Positions 1 to 10,169 of a stretch of DNA of 64,000 bases are shown here, in pieces. The notes under the pieces are model-generated. The model was not told the origin of the DNA and ran no database searches. It saw only the letters and a list, made by a program, of their open reading frames with translations. Source of the DNA: Lentinus brumalis. Taxonomy: Eukaryota > Basidiomycota > Agaricomycetes > Polyporales > Polyporaceae. The first letter of the stretch is position 1; every line of letters starts with the position of its first letter. A program made the translations under genes and the position numbers. The stretch covers positions 1,240,001 to 1,304,000 of the forward strand of contig MARA01000007.1 of the NCBI GenBank assembly GCA_001792895.1, read 5' to 3'.

Positions 1-1561
1 TGGTCCGCTATGGCGAGCTCACCGGCGCGTGCTCTCTCCTCACCTTAGTCGAGACGGCGTCTCGATGTTCAACGACTACCACGCGACGAATGCACATCAT
101 CTCCTCCAGCGGCTTATGAGCACGCCAGATAAACTGGTCGACCATGTACGCCTGTAAGCTGACCACAACTCCGCTATCGCAACACGATGCTGACCTAGTC
201 TCTACAAATAAACTGCGTCAGTGCCGTTGGGGCGACGCTCATGAAAGCAGTCTATGGCCTAGAGATCACCGATCAATATATAAAGCTCTTCGCGGACGCG
301 TTCTCCAGTTCGGACATCCTGCTGAACGGGAGCATCCTGGACTTCCTCCCCTTTCTCGCCCGCGTCCCGACGTGGCTCCCGGGCACCGCGTTCTTGCGGC
401 GGCTTGCGTACTACCGCGAAGTCGTGCCAGCGATGCGTGATATTCCGTGGATGGACGCGAAAGCGGCGATTGTGAGTGCTGTTGCTGCTATGATCGCATT
501 GGGGCGCTGACCGTGGTGGACGGTAGAGCCGAGGGGGTGCGCCTGTCAGTCTCGCAAGTGCGTCGGTGGAGAATATCGCTCAACTGAAAGGAGACGATGC
601 TGTTAAACAAGACGAGATCTGTAGGAACGCGCTTTCGTTAGCATACGGAGGTAGGTGATACCCCCGCATTAAGCCGCAAGCGTCTGACACGTACTTCGCC
701 CAGCTGGTATAGACACGGTAGGTCTGCTCGAATCAAGCAGGTACCGGGCTGATGCGCATCGCGGTCGGCAGACCTATGCGACGCTTTGTGCCTTCTTTGT
801 CGCCATGTCATTGTACCCGGAGGTGCAGCAAAAGGCGCGGGCAGAGTTGGACGCCGTGGTGGGGCCTTCTCGACTCCCCACGCACGCCGACCGCGACAAT
901 TTGCCTTACGTCGACGCCGTGATCAAGGAAACGCTGCGGTGGCATAACGCTACGCCTCTTCTGATACCACACTTCAGCACTGCCGACGACCACTATAATA
1001 GCCTGTTCATTCCGGCGAACTCTGTTATTCTTGTCAACGCATGGTAGGTCTCATAACAAGGATTTGGCCCTTCTGCTTTTGTGCTCACCGATATCATGTC
1101 GCAGGTCCATCTTGCACGACCCCGAGGTGTTTCCTGAACCGGACAAATTCGTCCCGGAGCGATATCTCACCGACGGGAGGCCCAATGCGACTGTCAGGGA
1201 TCCCGCCACCGTCATCTTTGGGTATGGCCGCAGGTCAGTGCTCCTCCTGCGCAACGACGAGCCAAATCTGACCTCGAATGTGCGCCAGGATCTGTCAAGG
1301 ACGGTACTTCGCCGAGGCGGCGCTTTTCACCTGTATCGCGTCGGTCCTGCATACTCTCGATGTTTCGCTGCCTCTCGACGGCTACGGTCGGCCGGTTCGC
1401 AAGGAGCCCAGTATCAGCACAGATCTGGTGACGTGCGCGCTGTGCCCTGCCAAATGTTGGTTGTTGCGCTCACTAGAGTTCACAGGCACATCGAGGACTG
1501 CCGATGCACCATTAAGCCTCGTTCGGCCAGCGCAGAGGCTCTTATTCGCAGCCCAGGCTGA
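1..1561 (+). CDS. cytochrome P450 monooxygenase, 5' end outside window
   Basis: Heme-thiolate monooxygenase of the fungal class that includes O-methylsterigmatocystin oxidoreductase-like enzymes; substrate unknown. The N-terminal anchor and proline hinge lie upstream of the window. Visible in order: the middle domain (LPGTAFLRRL near 380-410), the I-helix oxygen-binding motif AGIDT built across two introns (651-703 and 718-771; the middle exon is only 14 nt), the K-helix ExxR (KETLRW near 926), the PERF-type segment (VPERYL near 1155) and the heme-cysteine loop FGYGRRICQG around the intron 1234-1288. A last intron at about 1433-1485 restores the usual C-terminal CTIKPRS stretch and a stop at 1559-1561; read straight through, the frame would give an odd tail ending at 1577. 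All catalytic motifs are present, so it is probably functional. The residue after the heme cysteine is Gln where Pro is usual. Another internal intron lies at 1044-1104. Confidence 0.86.
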
Positions 1562-2619
1562 TTATGACGGATGTTGAGTTCGCAAGCAAATATTGAGATG
1601 GAGCTAGTACTACAGAAGAGCCGCGTCCCGCGCCTTGATCCTTGTATGCTGACTTGGTGCGGAGCTGTGGGTACGTTGTGGTATGCTGGTGTCAGTCACC
1701 GCCATCCCGTGCACCACCGTTGAGGTCCCATATGGATTGGTAGGAGCCGCTGAGCGTCACAGAACCAGCGACCTGCTAATGAGGTCCACTACATCCTGAA
1801 TCGAAGTGCCGGAGAGGACTGCGAACTGCGGAATAGGACGGGTAAGCGTATACGTTCCTCAAGCACGACTACTCATGCAATGGGCTCGCTTGCCAGCCTC
1901 TCTGGGGCCCGGGGGTGCCTCTTGCACGCAAGGTGACTTTGTGTAGTCACCATGTGGCCATGTCGACAGTTGTACACTTCAGCTTTACGGTCATGAAGGA
2001 GTAAGTATGACGACGTCAATCGAGCGCAGTGTACAGGAACTTACCCGATCTTACTCGCCACCAACCTGCGTCTACTGGGCGGCGTACATGGCACTACATG
2101 GGCGCAGTACTGTGCATCCGCGTCAATGTCCATAATTACATGTTCCGCTCTCCCGCGGTGCATAGCAGTTTGGCCGCTGAGGTTTCATGCACATCGGCAC
2201 TGAATTCTACACGCCCGGACCGGGACGCCAGCGCGAGAGCCCACTTGGACCAAATTGGACTGTCATTCTGTGGGTTCTGAGCTGAAAGGTGTCCAAGAAG
2301 GTGCCGCAGAGAGAGTGCTGCGTGAGGGAGCAAAGCGGGAGTAGCGGCGCAACCACAGACGCTTCCCGATATGGGCAGTGCGGGGGACGGCGCCAGGCAG
2401 TGGTCACCACTGCGGAAAGACCACCACGACCTCTCCGGGTGGCGATATCGATGTGATCTTTCTCCCTCTCTTCTTCCCTGTGCAACCTCCTCCTTCGCCT
2501 CTCATTTATCACCGTCGCCGACGACGAGCAGTACACCCTTTTCAAACGCTGGACGGACGCAGAAGACCCTGCGGTTAACGGACCGAGCGCCTGCCCGATC
2601 AGTACCGTGACTACCCACT
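1562..2619. other. intergenic region, about 1.06 kb
   Basis: Only short overlapping open frames occur on both strands (up to about 110 codons), with no recognisable domain. The last few hundred bases contain pyrimidine-rich runs (about 2460-2510) suitable as promoter or 5' leader of the following secreted-protein gene. No RNA gene or repeat was seen. Confidence 0.5.
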
Positions 2620-3629
2620 ATGCTCGTCGCAGCAGTCCAGATCGTCCTCGGCCTCTTCTCTCTCTTCCTGCGTGGAGTGCTTGCTGCACCTCCTCACACC
2701 AGCTCGGGCTCCGTCGATGGCCAAGTCATTCTTGTGGAGACGTTCAAGAAGGACCGGAAGTACGAGCATGGGGAGCTGCCGCCGACGGAGAACACTCTTG
2801 GGTGGATCGACCCCAGGCTGAATGGCGGACGATTCATTGACGTACGTTCTTTGCCCTGTCTCCCGCACGTCCGCCCATATGAACTCCGGTGCTGCAGTAT
2901 ACGAGTGACAAGCTCGGGGAGCCGTTGAACATCATCATCTCCGCCGAATCCGATCCTTACATTCTCACCGAGGAGGGCATGCAGACATACATCAAGTGAG
3001 CTGCTCTCCCGCCCATATATTTGCATACGCTTACGCTCTACACTGCACCAGGTCCATTGGTTTCAACCGAGAGTGCCTTGGCTTACACTACGGCCACATC
3101 CACGAAGCAGACCTCGGAGACGGTCTGGGCCGCAAGCCGGAGCAGTTCCTCGGTCGTCAGCACTACTTCCCCATCATGGGGACGTGTTGGGAGAGCGTCC
3201 GCGGCGGTCATCACTTCCGCGCATGGCGCCAGAACGGCACCGACGCCAACAGCGGGGCATGGTTCCTCGGGTACGTCCTTCCATCTATCTCTACGCCGAT
3301 TGACCACCCGAACCAACCAAACCCTGCCCTCAGTGCTTCGGAGGAGATGGATTCTTCCAAGAACCATATGATCGTGGATGACGGCTATAACCGTGGACGC
3401 GACTACATTGTCGACCGCGCGACTGAGGGGAGCCACTGGAAAGGCATGTGGTGGAAGGCGGAGGTCGAGTGGCGCGAAGGTTTGCTCGAGCGGGGAAAGC
3501 GAGGTATGTTTCGCCCCTATTCTGTCCAGCTGTGCTCGTGGACCTGACGACTGCGGTCATGGCATAGGTGTCAACCATGAAATCGAGCAGGACGGCCGTG
3601 TCGCAATTTTGACCATAGAGCGACTCTGA
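2620..3629 (+). CDS. small secreted protein of unknown function
   Basis: Five exons (2620-2841, 2898-2995, 3052-3270, 3334-3503, 3568-3629) give a protein of about 255 residues. The N-terminus MLVAAVQIVLGLFSLFL is a clear signal peptide, with likely cleavage after GVLAAP, so the product should enter the secretory pathway. The mature part is hydrophilic, rich in Trp, Gly, His and acidic residues, and contains the stretch GTCWESVRGGHHFRAW. I associate this layout with a family of uncharacterised secreted proteins of wood- and litter-decay basidiomycetes, but I cannot name a fold or an activity. All four introns have GTNNGY donors and keep phase, which supports the model. It sits alone between a P450 and the transporter pair. 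Confidence 0.75.
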
Positions 3630-4726
3630 CCCATTGCACTGTTCTGTCTCGCTTTCTTACTTCTCGCATCGTCACCATCACGACCCCTCACGATCTCATC
3701 GCTCATCATTCATGTCCTCGATCTGCCCCCACAACTATTTATCGCTACTATGCCTCGTGCTCTCGCATGGACTCCAGGATATAGATTGACCTACTGACTG
3801 ACGTAGAGTCTGGATCCCCCTAACCTCCACCCTCATCCCCTTCGTTTAGCGTTCGGGATGACTTGTATATCATTCGCATTGGCAGTGCATTGTATCTCCC
3901 CGGGGTTGTACGAGTTGCTATTTGTATTTAAATATGGTCCTCGGCGCACTTGCTTGTTTGTAGGCTAACTGCTGTACGTGCATGTAATGTCATGACATCG
4001 TTTCGTGTTTCTCCCCAGTGCGGGAGGACGAGGTGGTCGCTGCTAGTGTTGGCTAGGTATGTGTCCGTCTGGTCGAATGTCGTTTTCTTTGCGCTGACAT
4101 CGTGCAGGTGCCCGTACCATCGCCCGTACTGTTCGAGGAACGTTGGAACTAGGCGCCCATGGTGCACGTTCCTTTTCATTGACAGAACTCTCTCCCAGAG
4201 AGCCGCCTTCGTTCTCAAACGTGGGTCACTCACAAACTGTACAGAGTCCTCGTATAAGCGAGGCCCCGACAGTAATCCCACGTTGATACGGATACGAAGA
4301 ACCCTGCGCTGCCACCCGACATCGTCGTGCAGCGGCCGCAGGACTCCCATACTCGCGAGGCCGTCTGGGAGCGACGTACGACCTAGTTGGGGACTCGACT
4401 TCCAAGTCGCTGTCGCAGATAGCGTCCGCATGGCACCAGCTGACCGTCGACCCGTCAAGCCCAACCGCTGGAGGACCACACGCGACGTCTTCAATGTCCG
4501 CCCCGGACGGGACAGCGCGTCCGTTATCGCCATCGTCTTTCCTTGCGGGTCGCGACGCCACATGCTCCGGTCGATGTTGAACGTTGACGACCGACGTGGG
4601 GCATACAAAACCACGGCTGGGCGGAAGGCGTGCCGTGGTTGCTCTTTTTCTCTCCCGACCCCCGTTATCCTTCACTCGCAGCGCCGAGCCTCTTGCCAGT
4701 GGTGAATACCGACAAAGAGCCAGGAG
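3630..4726. other. intergenic region with two long opposing open frames
   Basis: About 1.1 kb between the secreted-protein stop and the first transporter start. About 3640-3910 looks like 3' trailer. Two long overlapping open frames cover 3928-4614 (minus, 228 codons) and 3950-4705 (plus, 251 codons). Neither shows a recognisable domain, and both are Arg- and Ser-rich as expected of chance frames in GC-rich DNA. Pyrimidine runs at about 4640-4670 may belong to the transporter promoter. Confidence 0.4.
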
Positions 4727-6919
4727 ATGAGCACGATACCCTTTGACGAGTTCACGAGGGGCTCATCCGACGCTATCGCTACGGATGCGAAGTCACCGAC
4801 GTTCAAGGAAACCTCGGTGGACCCCGAAGCGGCCGAGTCCGTATTCCCGATGTACGCTGGGACACACGACATCTTCGAAGGGGACGAAGACGCGGTCGAC
4901 CCTGTGTATCAGGCCAAGGCACGGGTCCTGAACGCGGCATTCCAGGAGATCGGGATGGGCAGCTACCAGTGGTGGCTCTTCTTTGTTGGGGGATTCGGCT
5001 GGTTTACGTGAGTTCCAGTCACGTACTGCGATGTGGTATCAACTCACCTTCATTCACTTAGAGATAACGCTTGGCCTGTGAGGAGTCGAAGTTGGCAAAA
5101 AGGGTCGTATATGTGGCTAACCAACCTACCTTGCAGTGCATAACCGGCCTGATCATCAACCCGGTCGTATTCGAGTTCGCCGGGTTCAAAGGACCCTTCC
5201 TCATTCTTGCCCAGAGCATCGGTCTGCTCGTAGGTGCGGTATTCTGGGGTGTCGGGTGCGACATTTGGGGCCGCAGGTCTGTCTCTTACCCCTGAGCGTA
5301 CGCAATTATAACGCATCTCAACCTCTTCCCCGCTTCCGCTCAGGTGGTCGTTCAACCTCACCCTCCTCATCACAGGCATATTCGCGCTCTCCGCCGGGGG
5401 CGCTCCGACCTCTCTCGCGCTGTGTGCACTGATCGCGACCTGGAACATCGGCGTCGGGGGAACCTGCCCGTCGACTCGGCCGTGTTCCTCGAGTTCGTGC
5501 CCGCGTCGCACCAGTACCTGCTCACCGTGCTCTCGATCTGGTGGGCCGTCGGCCAGCTGGTCGCGAGTCTCGTCGCGTGGCCGTTCATCGCGAACTTCTC
5601 GTGCGCGGGTGCGGACGGGTGCACGCGCGCGGGCAACATGGGCTGGCGGTACTTTTTGTGGGCGATGGGCGCGCTGATGATGGTGCTGTTCGTGCTGCGG
5701 TTCTTTGTGTTCAAGATGTATGAGAGCCCGCGGTTCCTTGTGGGGCGCGGGCGCGATGAGGAGGCCGTGGAGGTGGTTCACAAGGTGGCGAGGTTCAATG
5801 GGAAGACGTCGAGCTTGACTGTGGATATGTTAAGGGAGGTGGAAGATATTGCGGTGGAGAAACGCTCGAAGCACGAGAAAGTAAGGGGGGTCAAGGTGGA
5901 CACCAGCGCGAGGGGCGCGTTGGCGAGGAAGCTGAGCGTGGTGGATACGAGTCATGTGAAGGCGTTGTTTGCGACCAGGAAGATGGCGTATTCAACGAGC
6001 CTGCTCATCGTCCTGTGGGGTGAGTAGTCCCTTTGGGCTTACCTATTTTACGATGCTGAAGGGCTTGCATCGTCTAGCATTCATCGGGCTTGCCTTCCCT
6101 CTGTGCGTAACATCACTCGGCTATGAGTCGTTGAGTCGTGCGCTGACCCCGCTGCAGGTACAACGGCTTTGTCACAGTCTTGTGAGGGCTCTCACTTTCG
6201 TCAAGCTCTTGTGCTGACTAGTCTCTCAGCCTGCAAACACGAGGAGCCCACTTTGGAGACGGCTCTCTCTACATCACCTACCGCAACGTGAGCTTGCACT
6301 TACCGATCTCTCGCACCGGGACAATACTCACATGCATGAGCGTTGTAGCAAGTAATTCTGAGCGTCATGGGCATCCCCGGAGCGCTCCTCGCCGGGTGGA
6401 TGGTTGAGCGGCGCTACCTTGGAAGGAAAGGAACCCTCGCCGTCTCGACAGGTATCTATCTGCCCTCTCTGCTACCAATTCATGCGACTGGCCCTGACGT
6501 ATTTGTAACGCAGTCCTCACCGGAGTGTTCCTCTTCGCGAGCACCACTTCACGCACCTCCGATGCGCTCCTTGGCTGGAATTGCGGCTACACGTTCGCGA
6601 ACAACGTCATGTACGGCACGCTGTACGCCCTCTCTCCGGAGATCTTCCCCGCCAAGGATCGAGGGACGGGCAATGCGCTCGTCGCTGCGGCGAATCGGGT
6701 CTTTGGCGTCATGGTGAGTGCCACTGGCGTCTCTGTCCGAGCTGAGGCGTTGTGCGAAAGAATGGGCTAACGATGTGGCCTTTGCAGGCCCCGATCATTG
6801 CGTTGTATGCGGATTTGTCCACGCCTATCCCGATCTACGTCTCTGGGACGTTGTTCATCGTGTCTGGGCTCATCGCGCTGCTGCTGCCGTTTGAACCTCG
6901 GGGAAGGGCGTCCATCTAG
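4727..6919 (+). CDS. MFS transporter, SVOP/sugar-porter-like (paralog 1)
   Basis: Integral-membrane major-facilitator carrier; substrate unknown, family resemblance is to SV2/SVOP-type and general organic-substrate porters. After a soluble acidic N-terminus of about 80 residues come the expected 12 helices. Family marks include DIWGRR after TM2 (MFS loop 2-3 motif), a long extracytosolic loop with Cys residues after SLVAWPF, YESPRFLVGRGRDEEA after TM6 (ESP/GR motif), a charged central loop, and LGRKGTL plus PAKDRGTGNA in the second half. Ten exons; two are very short (5062-5077 and 6078-6102). One donor is at 6103 (GTGCGT). The stop is at 6917-6919. The next gene downstream has the same order of motifs and almost the same exon pattern, so the two arose by tandem duplication. 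Confidence 0.88.
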
Positions 6920-7689
6920 GTGCTGGGCCGGAATTACCAGGATGTCGGCAATGCTGCAATAGAGAACGGACCATAGGTGTGCTTGCCAACATTACTGCAA
7001 GGTTGGTGTCGATTGTGAGTTACAAGTATCATCGTACGACTGCCCCTCGAATTCAATGCAAAGCACGTTGACTAGGCAATCAATGTCATACATAAATACA
7101 GTACCGAGACGGCGAGAGTCGAGACATCCCGCCGGCGATCTTGAGGACTTCAAATTGATGACCGGCGTCGATCAAATGATTGAGATTAGCGGGCATTTGT
7201 CGCGCTCGGAAGCGCGCGTCCTTACAGCTTGTCTCGTAACAGTGAACTTGCACATTCTCTCTCAAGTCGCTTGTCCGCTGGCTGCACGACGCTGGCTCTG
7301 CTTGCTTGGAGCTCCCGAAGGAGATAACCAGGATTTTAATGGCTCCAAGATGATCCGTGCAGTCAGGCGCGGTCCGGGACGGTACGGCCTCGGAGCCTGA
7401 GCGAGTTGACGGCATTCATGGTCCAGCGTTGGACGTGGAGTCTTGTCCATGCGGGACAGCGCATCACATGGCGCAAAAACACAGGTCGTTATCGTCATTC
7501 CTTCTGGCCATCAGCGATCCAGCGTTGCGACGCCGCCTCGACGCCGCTTCCCTATAACCTTACGATGCTTCTGACGCTCGCCTTGCTTCGTATAATCCTC
7601 GCGGTAGCCCGCCTTACCCCCACCTCGATATCGCCTCGCGAAGAGGTCTCGTTGACCTCTCTGCACGGTCCTCTGTGAACACGGTCGTC
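6920..7689. other. intergenic region between the paralogous transporters
   Basis: About 770 nt. Short open frames only (up to 114 codons at 7056-7400), without recognisable similarity. It must hold the terminator of the first transporter and the promoter of the second. No remnant of a third copy was seen. Confidence 0.45.
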
Positions 7690-9847
7690 ATGAGCTCACC
7701 GACATCACCCGTGCAACTCGCCCGCAACCATTCCGGCGACTCCGAGTCCAGGAAGCGCGCATCGTCTGACGATGTCGAGGCGAAGAGGGCCATCACAGTC
7801 GACACGCAGGATGTGTTCAACGAGGAGGATTCGGGCGTTGATCCGGTGTATCAGGCGAAGGCGAGGCTGCTGAACGATGCATTCCAGGAGATCGGTATGG
7901 GAAAGTACCAGGTGCGTTCAAGTGGTTACTGGGATCTGCGCGCTCGAGCGCTCACGCTCCGCGCAGTGGTACCTCTTCGTCGTCGCAGGCTTCGGTTGGT
8001 TCTCGTGAGTACAAGATTCTACTGTGTGGTTAGTGGCGACTCAATGTGCCTGCGATAGGGATAATCTATGGCCCGTGAGTTAGCCGATATCTCAAGCTTG
8101 CCCGCGCAATCAAGCGAACACCCACCCCAGATCGTCACCGGTCTCATCCTAGATCCTGTGGTTAACGAGTTCGGCTTCCAAGGCCCGTTCCTCAAGCTCG
8201 GGCAGAACATCGGTCTCCTCGTCGGCGCAGCATTCTGGGGCGTAGGCTCAGATGTTTGGGGCCGAAAGTACGTCCGTGCCGTCCATTCAGAGCGCATACA
8301 CCGATCCCTCCCTTCGCCCGCAGATGGTGCTTCAACATCACCCTCTTCATCACCGGAGTCTTTGCCATTGCGGCTGGAGGCTCTCCCAACGCCATCGCGC
8401 TCTGCTCGCTCGCGTCGGTGTGGAGCGTCGGCGTCGGCGGGAATCTGCCCGTCGACTCGGCCGTCTTCCTCGAGTTCATCCCGGCCTCGCACCAGTGGCT
8501 GCTCACCGTGCTCTCCATCTGGTGGGCATTTGGCCAGCTTGTCGGGAGCCTCGTCGCTTGGCCGCTCATCGCTGACTTCTCGTGCGCGTCCGCGGCGGAC
8601 TGCCCGCGAGAGTCGAACATGGGCTGGCGCTACTTTCTGTACACGATGGGCGGGCTGATGATGTTAATGTTCGTGCTGCGGTTCTTTGTGTTCCACATGT
8701 ACGAGAGCCCGAAGTACCTCATGGGCAGGGGGAGGGACGCGGAGGCCGTGGAGATCGTGCACAAGGTCGCACGGTACAATGGCAGGACGAGCACGCTGAC
8801 GCTGGCGATGTTGAAGGACGTCGACAGGACACATGGAGGCAGCAATTGGGTGGATGAGAAGCCCGCGCTGGATACGAGTGCTAAGGCGGCGGTGCTCAGG
8901 AAGCTCAACATGTTCAGCGGGGGACATGTGAAGTCGCTGTTCGCCACGCGCAAGCTGGCGTACTCGACGACATTGCTCATCATCCTGTGGGGTGAGTGTC
9001 CACGATGTTTGCATCAGTTTACAATGGAGGTGCTCACCAGCTTACTTAGCCTTCATCGGTCTCGCCTTCCCTCTCTACAACGGCTTCCTGACGTTCTTGT
9101 GAGCCATTCCCGCGCTACAATTCCCCTCTGTGCTTATGACAACGTTGTCGCTTTCCAGCCTCGCATTGAGAGGCGCACACTTTGGCGACAGCTCATTATA
9201 TATCACCTACCGCAACGTGAGTCCGCGTGCTTCTCCACTTGACCAACGCGCCAGTTTGCTCATGATGGCGCGCATGTAGCAAGTCATCGTGAGCGTGATC
9301 GGCGTCCCCGGTGCACTCCTCGCAGGATGGATGGTCGAGCTCCCCTACCTCGGCCGCAAAGGCACCCTCGCCATCTCCACCCGTGCGTCTCCTGCTCCTC
9401 CCTGACACGCTCATTCATGACACCTCCTGGCGTTGTGCAGTCATCACCGGGGTGTTCCTCTTCGCGAGCACGACAGCACGCACGTCCAACGCGTTCCTCG
9501 GCTGGAACTGCGGCTTCACGTTCGCGAGCAACATCATGTACGGCGTCCTCTACGCCGTCTCGCCCGAGCTCTTCCCCACAAAGTCGCGCGGCACGGGCAA
9601 CGCGATTGTTGCTTCGGCGAATCGCGTCTTTGGCATCATGGTGCGTCCTGTCCCCCTCCCGTTGATTCCCCTCATACCCGATTGTGGCTGAGAGTTGACG
9701 GGCGTACGATCACAGGCACCGATCATCGCGCTGTATGCGGACCTGTCGACGCCGGTACCGGTCTACGTGTCGGGCGCGCTCTTCCTCGTCTCGGGGCTCA
9801 TCGCACTGTTGTTGCCGTTCGAGCCGAGAGGGAAGGCGTCCCTCTAA
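7690..9847 (+). CDS. MFS transporter, SVOP/sugar-porter-like (paralog 2)
   Basis: Tandem paralog of the transporter ending at 6919. Conserved blocks in order: DPVYQAKARLLNDAFQEIG near the N-terminus, SDVWGRK, GVGGNLPVDSAVFLEF, MYESPKYLMGRGRDAEA, LGRKGTLAIST and SPELFPTKSRGTGNA. The start chosen is ATG at 7690 (MSSPTSPV); the frame is open a little further up but has no earlier ATG there. The exon pattern matches paralog 1 except that the intron splitting FPL/YNGF in paralog 1 is absent here, showing one intron gain or loss since duplication. The large central exon runs from about 8325 to 8992. The stop is TAA at 9845-9847. Likely plasma-membrane located; substrate unknown. Confidence 0.88.
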
Positions 9848-10169
9848 GGACCCTTCGCCGTCGATGTATCATCGATGGCCAAAATGACCTGACTTGACAG
9901 GTCTGCTCACGACTTCTTGGATGTAATGCTATTGGGAACGCTATTGCTACATGTACAGGGCGCGTGCAAGACGTGAATAGTGGCGGCGGCGTGCGGAGAT
10001 CTCGTCATGAGAGGCCCCGGAGCCAGGTCATGAGCTCTTTAAGGCGGGTATGGTTGCTGACTCTAGGGTATCGCGAAAGGATTTCGGAGATCTGCTGGCA
10101 ATATGCCAGATACGATGCCCGCGCCGGGGTGTTCGCGGCATACCGCTGCAATAATCATAGCGCACTGAG
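9848..10169. other. intergenic region between convergent genes
   Basis: About 320 nt separate the stop of the second transporter from the stop of the MMS22-like gene on the other strand. Only 3' trailer sequence is expected, and nothing else was recognised. Confidence 0.5.

Noticed and set aside
1430..1577. Apparent frameshift at the C-terminus of the first P450
   Set aside because: An intron at about 1433-1485 (GTGCGC donor, CACAG acceptor) joins DLVT to the normal CTIKPRS ending in frame, so no break is needed.
1..9847. Biosynthetic gene cluster (P450, secreted protein, two transporters)
   Set aside because: No synthase, cyclase, methyltransferase or cluster regulator is visible; P450s and transporters alone are common in wood-decay fungi.
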